Below are positions 16,731 through 24,389 of a stretch of DNA of 64,000 nucleotides, one piece after another. This DNA is from VXMO01 sp034422835 (lineage in GTDB: Bacteria; Chloroflexota; Dehalococcoidia; UBA6926): positions 1-64,000 of the forward strand of contig DAOUJJ010000014.1 in the NCBI GenBank assembly GCA_034422835.1, given 5' to 3'. How positions within the stretch are numbered: position 1 is the stretch's first letter; every line of letters starts with the position of its first letter. The notes beneath the pieces were generated by a model. The model searched no databases. It saw only the letters and a list, made by a program, of their open reading frames with translations, and was not told the origin of the DNA. Made by a program: the position numbers and the translations under genes.

Positions 16731-18533
16731 CTACGTCGCGCACTCACCCTCGCCGCGCTCCATGACGTACAGCACAGACTTGTCGTAGTCGATGTAGTGA
16801 TCGAGATTCGCCTTGTTGAGCGGCCCGACGTCCGCGTATTCCTTGATGATGTCCTCGAACGGCTCACGCCCCAACCGGTGCGCGAAGTCCTTGAACAGCT
16901 CGCCGTCCTCGCGGTTGTCCTTGTAGTACCGCAGGAGATGGAACACCGCCTCCGTGACCTTCTTGGCGGGAATCTTGCCGCGCGGGCGCACGCCGAAGCG
17001 CATGTCCGCGTTCTCATGGCTGCCGCCCAGGAAGACCTCATAGGCCGGAATCTGTCCGCCGCCGGGCCCCTTGATGAACGCGCCGTGGAAGCCGATATCC
17101 GACACATGGTGGCGTCCGCAGCCGTTCGGGCAGCCGCTCATCTTGATGTGCATCTGCTTGATGAGCGGGTCTTCCATCAGGCTCTTGTGGCCGTTCGGAT
17201 TGCGGACCGCATCGGCGACCGCCTTGTTCAGACCCATGGATGACGTGATGCCCAGCTTGCAGCTATCGGTGCCCGGGCAGGACGTCACGTCCGTGATCTG
17301 GTTCAGACCGCCTTCGTGCAGGTCAAGCGCCTCAAGCTCCTGATACACGTCATAGAGATACGCGTTGGGCACCCACCGGAACATCATGTTCTGCTCCGGC
17401 GTGGTGCGGATGCGGTAGCTGGAGTACTTGCGGGAAATCTCCGCAGTGCCGTAATACTGCTCCGGCGTGAGGTCGCCGCGCGTCACCGTGACGCCAACAA
17501 CGCTGTACCCCTCCGCCTCTTGCGGGATGACGTTCGTCTCTTTCCATGCCTGGAAAGCCGCATCGTCCTCGCCGCGAGGCTCGACGCCTGTCGGCAGGGC
17601 GGGGATGTCCATCTCTTCGTCGTCGTGGAAGAGCAGGTAGTCCTTGTCCTCGTAGTCCTGCGCCCAGTCCTGCTGCAACTCCTCCTCTACCTGCTGGCGG
17701 AAGGAGTCGATGCCCTCGGTATGAATCAGGACCTTGATGCGGGCCTTCATCTTGTTGCGACGCAGCCACGCCGTGCGGTTGAAGACACGCAGCATCGCCT
17801 CGGACACGCGCAGGAACTCATCGACGGGCACAAACTCATAGATGGTCTCTGCGATCAGGGGCTGGATCGACGTGCCGCCGCCGACCGTGATCTTGAAGCC
17901 CTTGACTTCCTTGCCGTCGATCTCGCGGACGCGGGCCACAAAGCCGATGTCATGCATCCCCACGGTCGCGCAGTCACTCTCGCCGCAGGAGAACGCCGGC
18001 TTGACCTTGCGCGGCATGTGGAACGTGAAATCGCGCCGCACGAAGTTGCGCGCGAACGCGCCCATGTAGGGCAGGATGTCAAATGCCTGGTCCGGGCAGA
18101 TTCCGACCATCGGGCAGGCCGTGATGTTACGAACGGAGTTGCCGCAGGCCTCCTTGGTGCTGAGGCCGACGCTCTGCAGCAGGTGCATGGCCAGCGCCGC
18201 GTCCTCCAGCTTGAGGTGGTGCAGCTGCACGTTCTCTCGGGTCGTGATGTGGCCCTTGCGGAGCGGCGCCCACCGTTCGGCAATCTGTCCGATGGCGTCC
18301 CACTGGTCTGCGTGGGCAAGTCCGCCGGGAATCTTGATGCGGAACATCTGGGAATCCGGCTGCCGCTGACCATAGACGCCAAGACGCAGCCGGAAGGACA
18401 TGAATTGGTCTTCCGGGATCTCTCCCGCGCGAAACTCCTTGACCTTGCCCTCGTAGTCGGCGATCTCCTCATCCAGGTACTGGATGATTGAGGGTCGGGC
18501 GGAACGCTGTCCCGTTTCCGTTGTCGTAACCAC
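16731..18533 (-). CDS. Ferredoxin-type sulfite (or nitrite) reductase
   Basis: A 600-residue siroheme and [4Fe-4S] enzyme reducing sulfite to sulfide, or nitrite to ammonia. Cluster/siroheme ligands are Cys419 and Cys425 (SCPGTDSC) and Cys468 and Cys472 (GCPNGC). The two-fold family repeats start at KGHITTRENVQLHHLKL and VTRGDLTPEQYYG. Sulfite is the likely substrate because sat, cysC and cysH precede it; nitrite reductases of this family are similar. The GTG start has GGGAGGA upstream. The siroheme genes follow directly. Confidence 0.9.
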   Translation of the reverse strand: MVTTTETGQRSARPSIIQYLDEEIADYEGKVKEFRAGEIPEDQFMSFRLRLGVYGQRQPDSQMFRIKIPGGLAHADQWDAIGQIAERWAPLRKGHITTRENVQLHHLKLEDAALAMHLLQSVGLSTKEACGNSVRNITACPMVGICPDQAFDILPYMGAFARNFVRRDFTFHMPRKVKPAFSCGESDCATVGMHDIGFVARVREIDGKEVKGFKITVGGGTSIQPLIAETIYEFVPVDEFLRVSEAMLRVFNRTAWLRRNKMKARIKVLIHTEGIDSFRQQVEEELQQDWAQDYEDKDYLLFHDDEEMDIPALPTGVEPRGEDDAAFQAWKETNVIPQEAEGYSVVGVTVTRGDLTPEQYYGTAEISRKYSSYRIRTTPEQNMMFRWVPNAYLYDVYQELEALDLHEGGLNQITDVTSCPGTDSCKLGITSSMGLNKAVADAVRNPNGHKSLMEDPLIKQMHIKMSGCPNGCGRHHVSDIGFHGAFIKGPGGGQIPAYEVFLGGSHENADMRFGVRPRGKIPAKKVTEAVFHLLRYYKDNREDGELFKDFAHRLGREPFEDIIKEYADVGPLNKANLDHYIDYDKSVLYVMERGEGECAT

Positions 18534-18598
18534 GTGATCCTCCCTCCGGCTATTCCCTCACAGGGTACGCCTCTGGCAATACTATCTCAAATTGCCGA

Positions 18599-19807
<1,209 letters not shown>

Positions 19808-19809
19808 AT

Positions 19810-20382
19810 TTAGGTCGCCGCCCCTGCCAACTCGCCGGTCGCGCCGGACGGGACGATACCCCTCTCCTCGAGCGCGGCCAGTACCTTGCCGAGGCTCTCC
19901 TCGACCTCTTCATCCTCCGTGTTGACCAGAACCTCAGGATTCAGCGGCTCCTCATAGGGATCAGAGACGCCGGTGAAGTTGGGAATCTCGCCCTTGAGCG
20001 CCTTCTCATACAGGCCCTTGACGTCGCGCTTGACGAGTTCATCAAGCGAGGCGTGAACATGCACTTCGATGAAATCGCCGATCTGCTCGCGCACCTCGTC
20101 GCGCACCTCGCGGTAGGGGGAGATGGCGGACACGATGCTGACGACGCCGTTGCGCGTCAGCAGGTCGCTGACGAACCCGATGCGTCGGATGTTGGTGTCG
20201 CGGTCTTCCTTGCTGAATCCCAGTCCCTTGCTGAGGTTGGTGCGAACGATATCGCCGTCCAGCAGCTCGGACTTGATTCCCTGGTCGCGCAGAATCGCCA
20301 GCAGCCGCTCGGCAATTGTGCTCTTGCCGGCGCCCGAAAGCCCGGTGAACCAAACTGTCACTCCATTGTGGTTGGTGGTCAC
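19810..20382 (-). CDS. cysC: Adenylylsulfate kinase
   Basis: CysC phosphorylates APS to PAPS. The 190-residue protein has the P-loop GLSGAGKST (residues 14-22), LLDGDIVRTNLSKGLGFS, RRIGFVSDLL and HVHASLDELVKRDVKGLY. GTG 20382 is preferred because AGGAGG lies nine bases upstream; TTG 20388 would leave only three bases. CysH here is of the iron-sulfur APS-reductase type, which would not need PAPS. The kinase may therefore feed sulfotransfer reactions or act in parallel. Confidence 0.93.
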   Translation of the reverse strand: MTTNHNGVTVWFTGLSGAGKSTIAERLLAILRDQGIKSELLDGDIVRTNLSKGLGFSKEDRDTNIRRIGFVSDLLTRNGVVSIVSAISPYREVRDEVREQIGDFIEVHVHASLDELVKRDVKGLYEKALKGEIPNFTGVSDPYEEPLNPEVLVNTEDEEVEESLGKVLAALEERGIVPSGATGELAGAAT

Positions 20383-20456
20383 TCTCAAATTCCTCCTATG
20401 AGTGTTCCCTGTTTCTTCCGCTCTCTTGCTTGTTGTTCTTCGGCGTTGACGCCGAT

Positions 20457-21218
20457 TTAGTTCGCCGCCGTCGTTGAGACTACCTTCCCCGTCTCAGGGT
20501 CGATGTGGATGCCGCATTCAACCTTGTCCTCAAAATCGGACCAGCGGCCTGCGCGCGGATCCTCGCCCGGCTCAACGGCTCGTGTGCAATTTGTGCAGCC
20601 GATGCTCGGATAGCCGTGGTCATGGAGGTCGTTGTAGGGGACGTTGTTCTCGCGGATGTAGTCCCAAACGTCATCCTCTGTCCAGTTGGCGAGAGGGTTG
20701 ATCTTGATGAGGTCGAACTTGGAGTCCCACGCGACGATTGCCACGTCCTTGCGTGTATCGCCCTGATCGCGGCGCAAACCGGCGATCCATGCGCGCTGCC
20801 CGGCGAGCGCTCGCTGGTTCGGCTCAACCTTGCGAATCTCGCAGCACAGGTCGGGATCCACTTTCCAGAGCTCCGGCCCGTGCAGTTCAGCCTGCCGTGC
20901 CACGCTCACGTCCGTCTTGAACGCGATGGGATGGATGCCATAGCGGCGCGCCGTCTTGTCCTTGAGGTTGTGCGTATCCGGGAACAGGAAATCCGTGTCC
21001 ACGTAGAAGACGGGCACCTCAGGGTTGATGTTCATTGCCATATCAAGCAGAACCATGCCGGACACGCCGCCGAAGCTGCACGCCAGCGTGATGTCTGGAA
21101 AGAAGTTCTCTATCGCCCAGCGGACAATCTCACGCGGGTGAGCGTTCTCAAGCTCCGCGCTGACTTCCGCCAGCCGCTCCTCCGTCCAGTCTGATCGTAC
21201 CGACTCGATGGTGGCCAT
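20457..21218 (-). CDS. cysH: [4Fe-4S] adenylylsulfate/PAPS reductase
   Basis: The first structural gene of the operon reduces APS (or PAPS) to sulfite. The 253-residue protein has the PP-loop region LACSFGGVSGMVL, the four cluster cysteines Cys125-Cys126 and Cys208/Cys211 (DLCCEIRK and GCTNCTRA), and the catalytic cysteine at Cys235 (VECGIH). The CC/CxxC pattern is the mark of the iron-sulfur form that prefers APS. The 5' leader holds an attenuator (21282-21503). Confidence 0.95.
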   Translation of the reverse strand: MATIESVRSDWTEERLAEVSAELENAHPREIVRWAIENFFPDITLACSFGGVSGMVLLDMAMNINPEVPVFYVDTDFLFPDTHNLKDKTARRYGIHPIAFKTDVSVARQAELHGPELWKVDPDLCCEIRKVEPNQRALAGQRAWIAGLRRDQGDTRKDVAIVAWDSKFDLIKINPLANWTEDDVWDYIRENNVPYNDLHDHGYPSIGCTNCTRAVEPGEDPRAGRWSDFEDKVECGIHIDPETGKVVSTTAAN

Positions 21219-21281
21219 CCTGTGAGCTCCCCTCGATTCCCCTTGTGTCCGTGTGATGTGCGTGTACTTTCGTTCAGAGAT

Positions 21282-21314
21282 AAGAAAACCGCCCCGTTGG
21301 ATGTGGGGGCGGTT
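21282..21314 (-). terminator. Leader terminator before cysH
   Basis: On the minus strand a nine-base-pair stem AACCGCCCC/GGGGCGGTT encloses a loop of about ten bases and runs into TTTTCTTA. It lies 63 bases before the cysH start and about 60 bases past the end of the leader reading frame, where an attenuator terminator should be. Its 3' arm GGGGCGG is repeated at 21390-21396 inside the leader frame, so that copy can compete for the 5' arm. Confidence 0.8.
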
Positions 21315-21374
21315 GATGCGCTTGTGCCTGCAAATCAGGTGTTGGCGCTCTCGTGTCCTTGAGGCCTGCTATTG

Positions 21375-21485
21375 CTAGCGCGCGGCCTCCCGCCCCGGGA
21401 CGGGCATGTAACACGAGCAAGTCACCGCGGCGCTCAGCGCCACCGCGACCACTGAAGGGCTGTATGTATTCGCGTAACTATTCAT
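21375..21485 (-). CDS. Cysteine-containing leader peptide (attenuator uORF)
   Basis: A 36-codon frame from ATG 21485 to TAG 21375, about 18 bases after the predicted transcription start. The peptide begins MNSYANTYSPS and its second half reads VTCSCYMPVPGREAAR. Codons TGC (21417-21419) and TGT (21411-21413) overlap the 5' arm of a CTCGTGT/ACACGAG stem (21411-21417 with 21350-21356). GGGGCGG starts 15 bases after the TGT codon and can pair with the terminator 5' arm. The layout matches ribosome-stalling attenuation at cysteine codons ahead of a cysteine-synthesis operon. No strong Shine-Dalgarno is seen; initiation may be near-leaderless. Confidence 0.65.
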   Translation of the reverse strand: MNSYANTYSPSVVAVALSAAVTCSCYMPVPGREAAR

Positions 21486-21486
21486 C

Positions 21487-21511
21487 GTTCGCACGATTTA
21501 CTCATGCGAAC
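21487..21511. promoter_or_regulatory. Operator-like palindrome over the cys promoter -10
   Basis: Perfect seven-base arms GTTCGCA and TGCGAAC separated by eleven bases. The right arm overlaps the -10 hexamer and the element spans the predicted transcription start. This is a repressor-like position. The regulator is not identified. Confidence 0.5.
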
Positions 21512-21538
21512 TATAAGCGCAACCCAATAGGCTGTCAA
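21510..21538 (-). promoter_or_regulatory. Promoter of the sulfur/siroheme operon
   Basis: On the minus strand a perfect -35 TTGACA (21533-21538) is followed by 17 bases and a -10 TATAGT (21510-21515). Initiation is expected near 21503. All eight genes from cysH to hemC follow on the same strand with gaps of 68 bases or less. Confidence 0.8.
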
Positions 21539-21587
21539 TAGGCTTGTGATGATTATCACGAACCCCCGTCATTCCCGCCTCCCCGCT

Positions 21588-21634
21588 CCGTCATTCCCGC
21601 GAAAGCGGGAATCTAAATCTCATTACGCCAACCG
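21588..21634. repeat. Palindromic intergenic repeat, family A
   Basis: The core ATTCCCGCGAAAGCGGGAAT forms a hairpin, flanked by CCGTC and TCTAAATCTCATTACG. Other copies lie at 22046-22077 (inverted), 53356-53384 and 59643-59671. A truncated copy precedes it at about 21576. Confidence 0.8.
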
Positions 21635-21639
21635 CGTCC

Positions 21640-22008
21640 CTATAGATCCGGCTCGCTCACGTTCGCCCGCATGGCCTCCGCCTCTTCGAGCAGCCGCGCG
21701 AACAGCGGCCAGATATCCTCATCAGTTGGGTCCATTGTTGAGATGGACATGACGCGGTACAGCACGCCGCTGCTCACGCCGACCGTCTCAGAGCCGCCGA
21801 CGTCCGGCAGCGCGATGCCCAGCGCTCTCGCCACAAGCTCCGCCTGAGTCCGCCCCACCTCATCGTTGGCGCAGATGGCCATAGCGTTGCCGTTGTGGAG
21901 GAGTCTTGTGTCGGTCTCGCCGCGCGACAGCGTTACCTCGATGCTGCGCTGTGGCCGCTCAAGGAGTTTCTCTGCGTACTCCCAGGCTTCGTCTTGCGGG
22001 GTGGTCAT
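21640..22008 (-). CDS. Hypothetical protein
   Basis: A 122-residue soluble acidic protein with no membrane segment or signal peptide. It starts MTTPQDEAWEYAEKLLER and contains DEVGRTQAELVARALGI and DPTDEDIWPLFARLLEEAEAM. I do not recognise the family. It lies between two family-A repeats, upstream of the sulfur operon and downstream of another small unknown gene on the same strand. Confidence 0.7.
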   Translation of the reverse strand: MTTPQDEAWEYAEKLLERPQRSIEVTLSRGETDTRLLHNGNAMAICANDEVGRTQAELVARALGIALPDVGGSETVGVSSGVLYRVMSISTMDPTDEDIWPLFARLLEEAEAMRANVSEPDL

Positions 22009-22045
22009 TTGATTGCTCTTGGTGTGGTGTTGGGTGGCGAATTAC

Positions 22046-22077
22046 GATTCAGATTCCCGCTTTCGCGGGAATGACGG
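22046..22077. repeat. Palindromic intergenic repeat, family A, inverted copy
   Basis: This reads AGATTCCCGCTTTCGCGGGA and then ATGACGG, the reverse complement of the copy at 21588-21634. The two copies bracket the 122-residue hypothetical gene in opposite orientation. Confidence 0.8.
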
Positions 22078-22103
22078 ATGAGCAGTGCGGGTTGGTCATG
22101 AGG

Positions 22104-22469
22104 TTACTCGGCAGGGATGTACGGCGTTGTCTTGTCGAGCAGGAGGCAGGGTTCGCCGGTTTGGGAAGGATCATCGAGGCTCCATGCGCTGTCTGAACCG
22201 ATGGGGCGGGTCCGGATGCCGTCATCGCCGCCGAAGATGAGCAACGCGTGCCCCTCGCCTGAGTCCTCCACCATAGCCGCGTAGGCGGGGCATGGGCCGT
22301 CCTCGCTCCAGCCGATGACCTCAACCATCGCCAACTCGCCGCGGATGCCGGGAGCTTCCACGCGTACAATCTCTTTCGGATCGTCCACGACGCTGAACAC
22401 GCGGTGCAGCGAATAATCGCAGTTGTTGCCGGCCTCAACCTCTACTTCGATGAACCTGGCCTTCGCCAT
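22104..22469 (-). CDS. Hypothetical protein
   Basis: A 121-residue soluble protein starting MAKARFIEVEVEAGNNCDY, with GWSEDGPCPAYAAMVEDSGE and a C-terminal DKTTPYIPAE. No family was recognised and no catalytic motif is evident. It begins 25 bases from the 3' end of the tmRNA gene on the same strand. Confidence 0.65.
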   Translation of the reverse strand: MAKARFIEVEVEAGNNCDYSLHRVFSVVDDPKEIVRVEAPGIRGELAMVEVIGWSEDGPCPAYAAMVEDSGEGHALLIFGGDDGIRTRPIGSDSAWSLDDPSQTGEPCLLLDKTTPYIPAE

Positions 22470-22494
22470 GTGTGCTCCCAGTGGACGTGTGGCT

Positions 22495-22856
22495 TGGTGG
22501 AGGCGGGGGGGAGTTGAACCCCCCGTCCAAAGGCGGCTCCAGGTGCGGCGCTACAGGCTTAGTCGGTCATTAGGTTCTCGCCGCTCGCGGCCCCGGCCGA
22601 CAGGGATCGCGAGCAACCAGCCGGCGATGGTCTTTCGCCGCGCGTCACCGGCTGACGAGCGGCGGCACCCCGCTGAAATGTCGCTCTGAACCGTCCGCAG
22701 GGATAACGCCTCAGAACGTCGCTACCTAATGTTTAGGCTGCGAGTGCGAGCTGCTTGTTGTTGCCAGCTACTCTTTGTGCCGCGGGATTAACGAGGTCAC
22801 GGCGCCTCGGCCTGCTCACGCACCCTCGCAGACCCCTGTCGAATCCGCGCGCCCCC
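22495..22856 (-). ncRNA. ssrA: Transfer-messenger RNA
   Basis: About 362 bases. The 5' end is GGGGGC followed by GGATTCGACAGGGG, typical of tmRNA. The 3' end is GGTTCAACTCCCCCCCGCC then TCCACCA, whose GCCTCC pairs with the 5' GGGGGC. The mRNA-like part reads GGC AAC AAC AAG CAG CTC GCA CTC GCA GCC TAA (22765-22733), giving the encoded tag GNNKQLALAA after the tRNA-borne alanine. CCA is encoded. smpB lies just upstream on the same strand. Confidence 0.95.
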
Positions 22857-22944
22857 ACTGTGGCTGATGCGTTGCGGCGGCCGCTCCCTGCGAGTGATGG
22901 CCGCTGCACAACAAGTATACGCGCCTACGCGCGCGAACAGGGCA

Positions 22945-23457
22945 CTAGTGGCGTGGTGATAGCGCCCGCGCCATCTCAAGATCCGCGTCCCGTTTGGCGA
23001 GGACCTGCCTTTTGTCAAAGGACTTGCGCCCGCGCGCGAGGCCGAGCTGAATCTTGGCCTTGTGGCGCGTGATGTAGAGCCTGAGCGGGATGAGGGTGTA
23101 GCCGCTGGACGTGACGCGCCGGGTAAGGTCCATGATCTGCCGACGGCGCAGCAGCAGTTTGCGGGGCCGTGTCGGCTCATGGTTGTAGATGTTTCCCTGC
23201 GCGTACGGTGGGATGTGCATGCCGTGGATCCACACCTCGCCGTTGGTGACACGCGCAAAGGAGTGAGCAAGGGTGACGCGCCCTGACCGAATGGACTTGA
23301 TCTCCGTGCCGGTCAGAACGATGCCCGCCTCCAGGCTCTCCAGAATGTCGTAATCGAAACGGGCGCGGCGGTTATCGGAGACCAGCCGATCCCCGCCGGC
23401 GGCATTTTTGCCGGATTCGGCCTTTGCCCCGTTTCTTCTCGCCTTTGATTTCGCCAT
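22945..23457 (-). CDS. smpB: SsrA-binding protein SmpB
   Basis: SmpB carries tmRNA into stalled ribosomes. The 170-residue product has NRRARFDYDILESLEAGIVL, TGTEIKSIRSGRVTL, HIPPYAQGN, RKLLLRRRQI, GYTLIPLRLYI and the basic tail GLARGRKSFDKRQ. An extra N-terminal stretch of about 20 residues, rich in Lys, Ala and Gly, precedes the core. ATG 23457 was chosen. A TATAAT hexamer (23466-23471, minus strand) lies so close that the message may be almost leaderless. The neighbouring ssrA is its partner RNA. Confidence 0.95.
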   Translation of the reverse strand: MAKSKARRNGAKAESGKNAAGGDRLVSDNRRARFDYDILESLEAGIVLTGTEIKSIRSGRVTLAHSFARVTNGEVWIHGMHIPPYAQGNIYNHEPTRPRKLLLRRRQIMDLTRRVTSSGYTLIPLRLYITRHKAKIQLGLARGRKSFDKRQVLAKRDADLEMARALSPRH

Positions 23458-23602
23458 AATCAAACATTATAGGAATCTCATTTTCCCGGGCGTGGGGTGA
23501 GATGGCGGGTGGATGCGAAGTTTTCGCGTCACGACGCAATTAAATCTTTTGAAGCCCCTCGAAATAGCGGCGATTTCTATTGGGAGGACAACGCGGATAA
23601 GC

Positions 23603-23631
23603 TTGACAGGCAACTCACTAGGGGTGACAAT
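23603..23631 (+). promoter_or_regulatory. nrdR promoter
   Basis: -35 TTGACA (23603-23608), 17-base spacer, -10 GACAAT (23626-23631). The expected start is near 23638, giving a 115-base leader to nrdR. The NrdR-box pair lies directly downstream. Confidence 0.65.
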
Positions 23632-23642
23632 TTTCTGCGTTA

Positions 23643-23690
23643 ACCACTATATGTGGCGTTTCTCCCGGCATAACGGGAGAAAATAGTGGC
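23643..23690 (+). promoter_or_regulatory. NrdR-box pair in the nrdR leader
   Basis: The first box is CCACTATATGTGG (centre 23650), a palindrome of the NrdR-box type. A second, weaker AGAAAATAGTGGC (centre about 23684) lies 33-34 bases on, about three helical turns, the usual spacing for NrdR box pairs. CCACTAT of the first and ATAGTGG of the second, with TTTCTCCCG/CGGGAGAAA between, can also fold into one long hairpin. The position suggests autoregulation of nrdR and control of nrdJ. Confidence 0.55.
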
Positions 23691-23752
23691 GGAGAAGGGG
23701 ACGAGGAGGATACGACAAGCCAGCGTCTCGCCCGAGACGGCAGGACTGAGAG

Positions 23753-24286
23753 ATGCGGTGTCAGCACTGCGGGAGTGACGATACAAAGGTCCTGGATACC
23801 CGCCACAGCGATCAAGGTGTGCGCCGCAGGCGTCTATGCAAGCGATGTGGGGTACGGTTCAGCACGGTGGAGCGCCTTCTCACCACATCGCTGTCCGTCG
23901 TCAAGCGGGATGGGCGAATCGAGGAGTTCAACCGGGAGAAACTGACGGCTGCGCTACGGACGGCGGCCATCAAGCGACCTTTCCGGGCCGGGGCAATCGA
24001 GAAGCTGGTGGATGAGATTGAGGATGAGTTGCAGAAGCAGGGAAGGGCGGAAGTGAGCACGCGAGACATCGGTGAGCTTGCGATGGATAAGCTGAGCAAG
24101 ACGGACAGGGTGGCTTACATCCGCTTCGCCAGCGTGTATCGCGATTTCACGGATGAGCAGGATTTCCAGCAGGCGTTGGATCTTTTGATTGACGGTGGCT
24201 CTTCGGGCTCATCCGGGCAACTTTCCCTGATTCCACCGGAACGTTCCGGCGGACGGCCCAGGGGGCGACCCCGTAAGAGAGCATGA
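23753..24286 (+). CDS. nrdR: NrdR, ribonucleotide reductase repressor
   Basis: NrdR senses dATP/ATP and represses ribonucleotide reductase genes. The 177-residue protein starts with a zinc ribbon (MRCQHCGSDDTKV, then RRRRLCKRCGVRF), followed by the ATP-cone (SVVKRDGRIEEFNREKL) and DRVAYIRFASVYRDF. Unlike typical NrdR (about 150 residues) it has a tail ending GGRPRGRPRKRA, which matches an AT-hook core. nrdJ follows about 100 bases downstream. Confidence 0.95.
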   Translation: MRCQHCGSDDTKVLDTRHSDQGVRRRRLCKRCGVRFSTVERLLTTSLSVVKRDGRIEEFNREKLTAALRTAAIKRPFRAGAIEKLVDEIEDELQKQGRAEVSTRDIGELAMDKLSKTDRVAYIRFASVYRDFTDEQDFQQALDLLIDGGSSGSSGQLSLIPPERSGGRPRGRPRKRA

Positions 24287-24389
24287 TGGGCGGCGAACTC
24301 GAAACACTACGCCGTCCTTCCCGTAACCACTTTGAGCGAATGAACCGACACAGAAAGAAATAGACCACAAAAATCAGGGTGATTTGCGA

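Noticed and set aside
17316..18491. Long plus-strand frame opposite the sulfite reductase
   Set aside because: Antisense to a gene with all siroheme ligands; no recognisable domain or ribosome binding site.
21316..21480. SAM (S-box), SAM-II or other known riboswitch in the cysH leader
   Set aside because: None of the conserved S-box or other known aptamer segments is present. The leader frame with Cys codons and the duplicated GGGGCGG explain the structure better.
21588..22077. CRISPR-like array from repeated CATTCCCGCGAAAGCGGGAAT-type units
   Set aside because: Copies are few, dispersed, partly inverted and not regularly spaced; no cas gene in the window.
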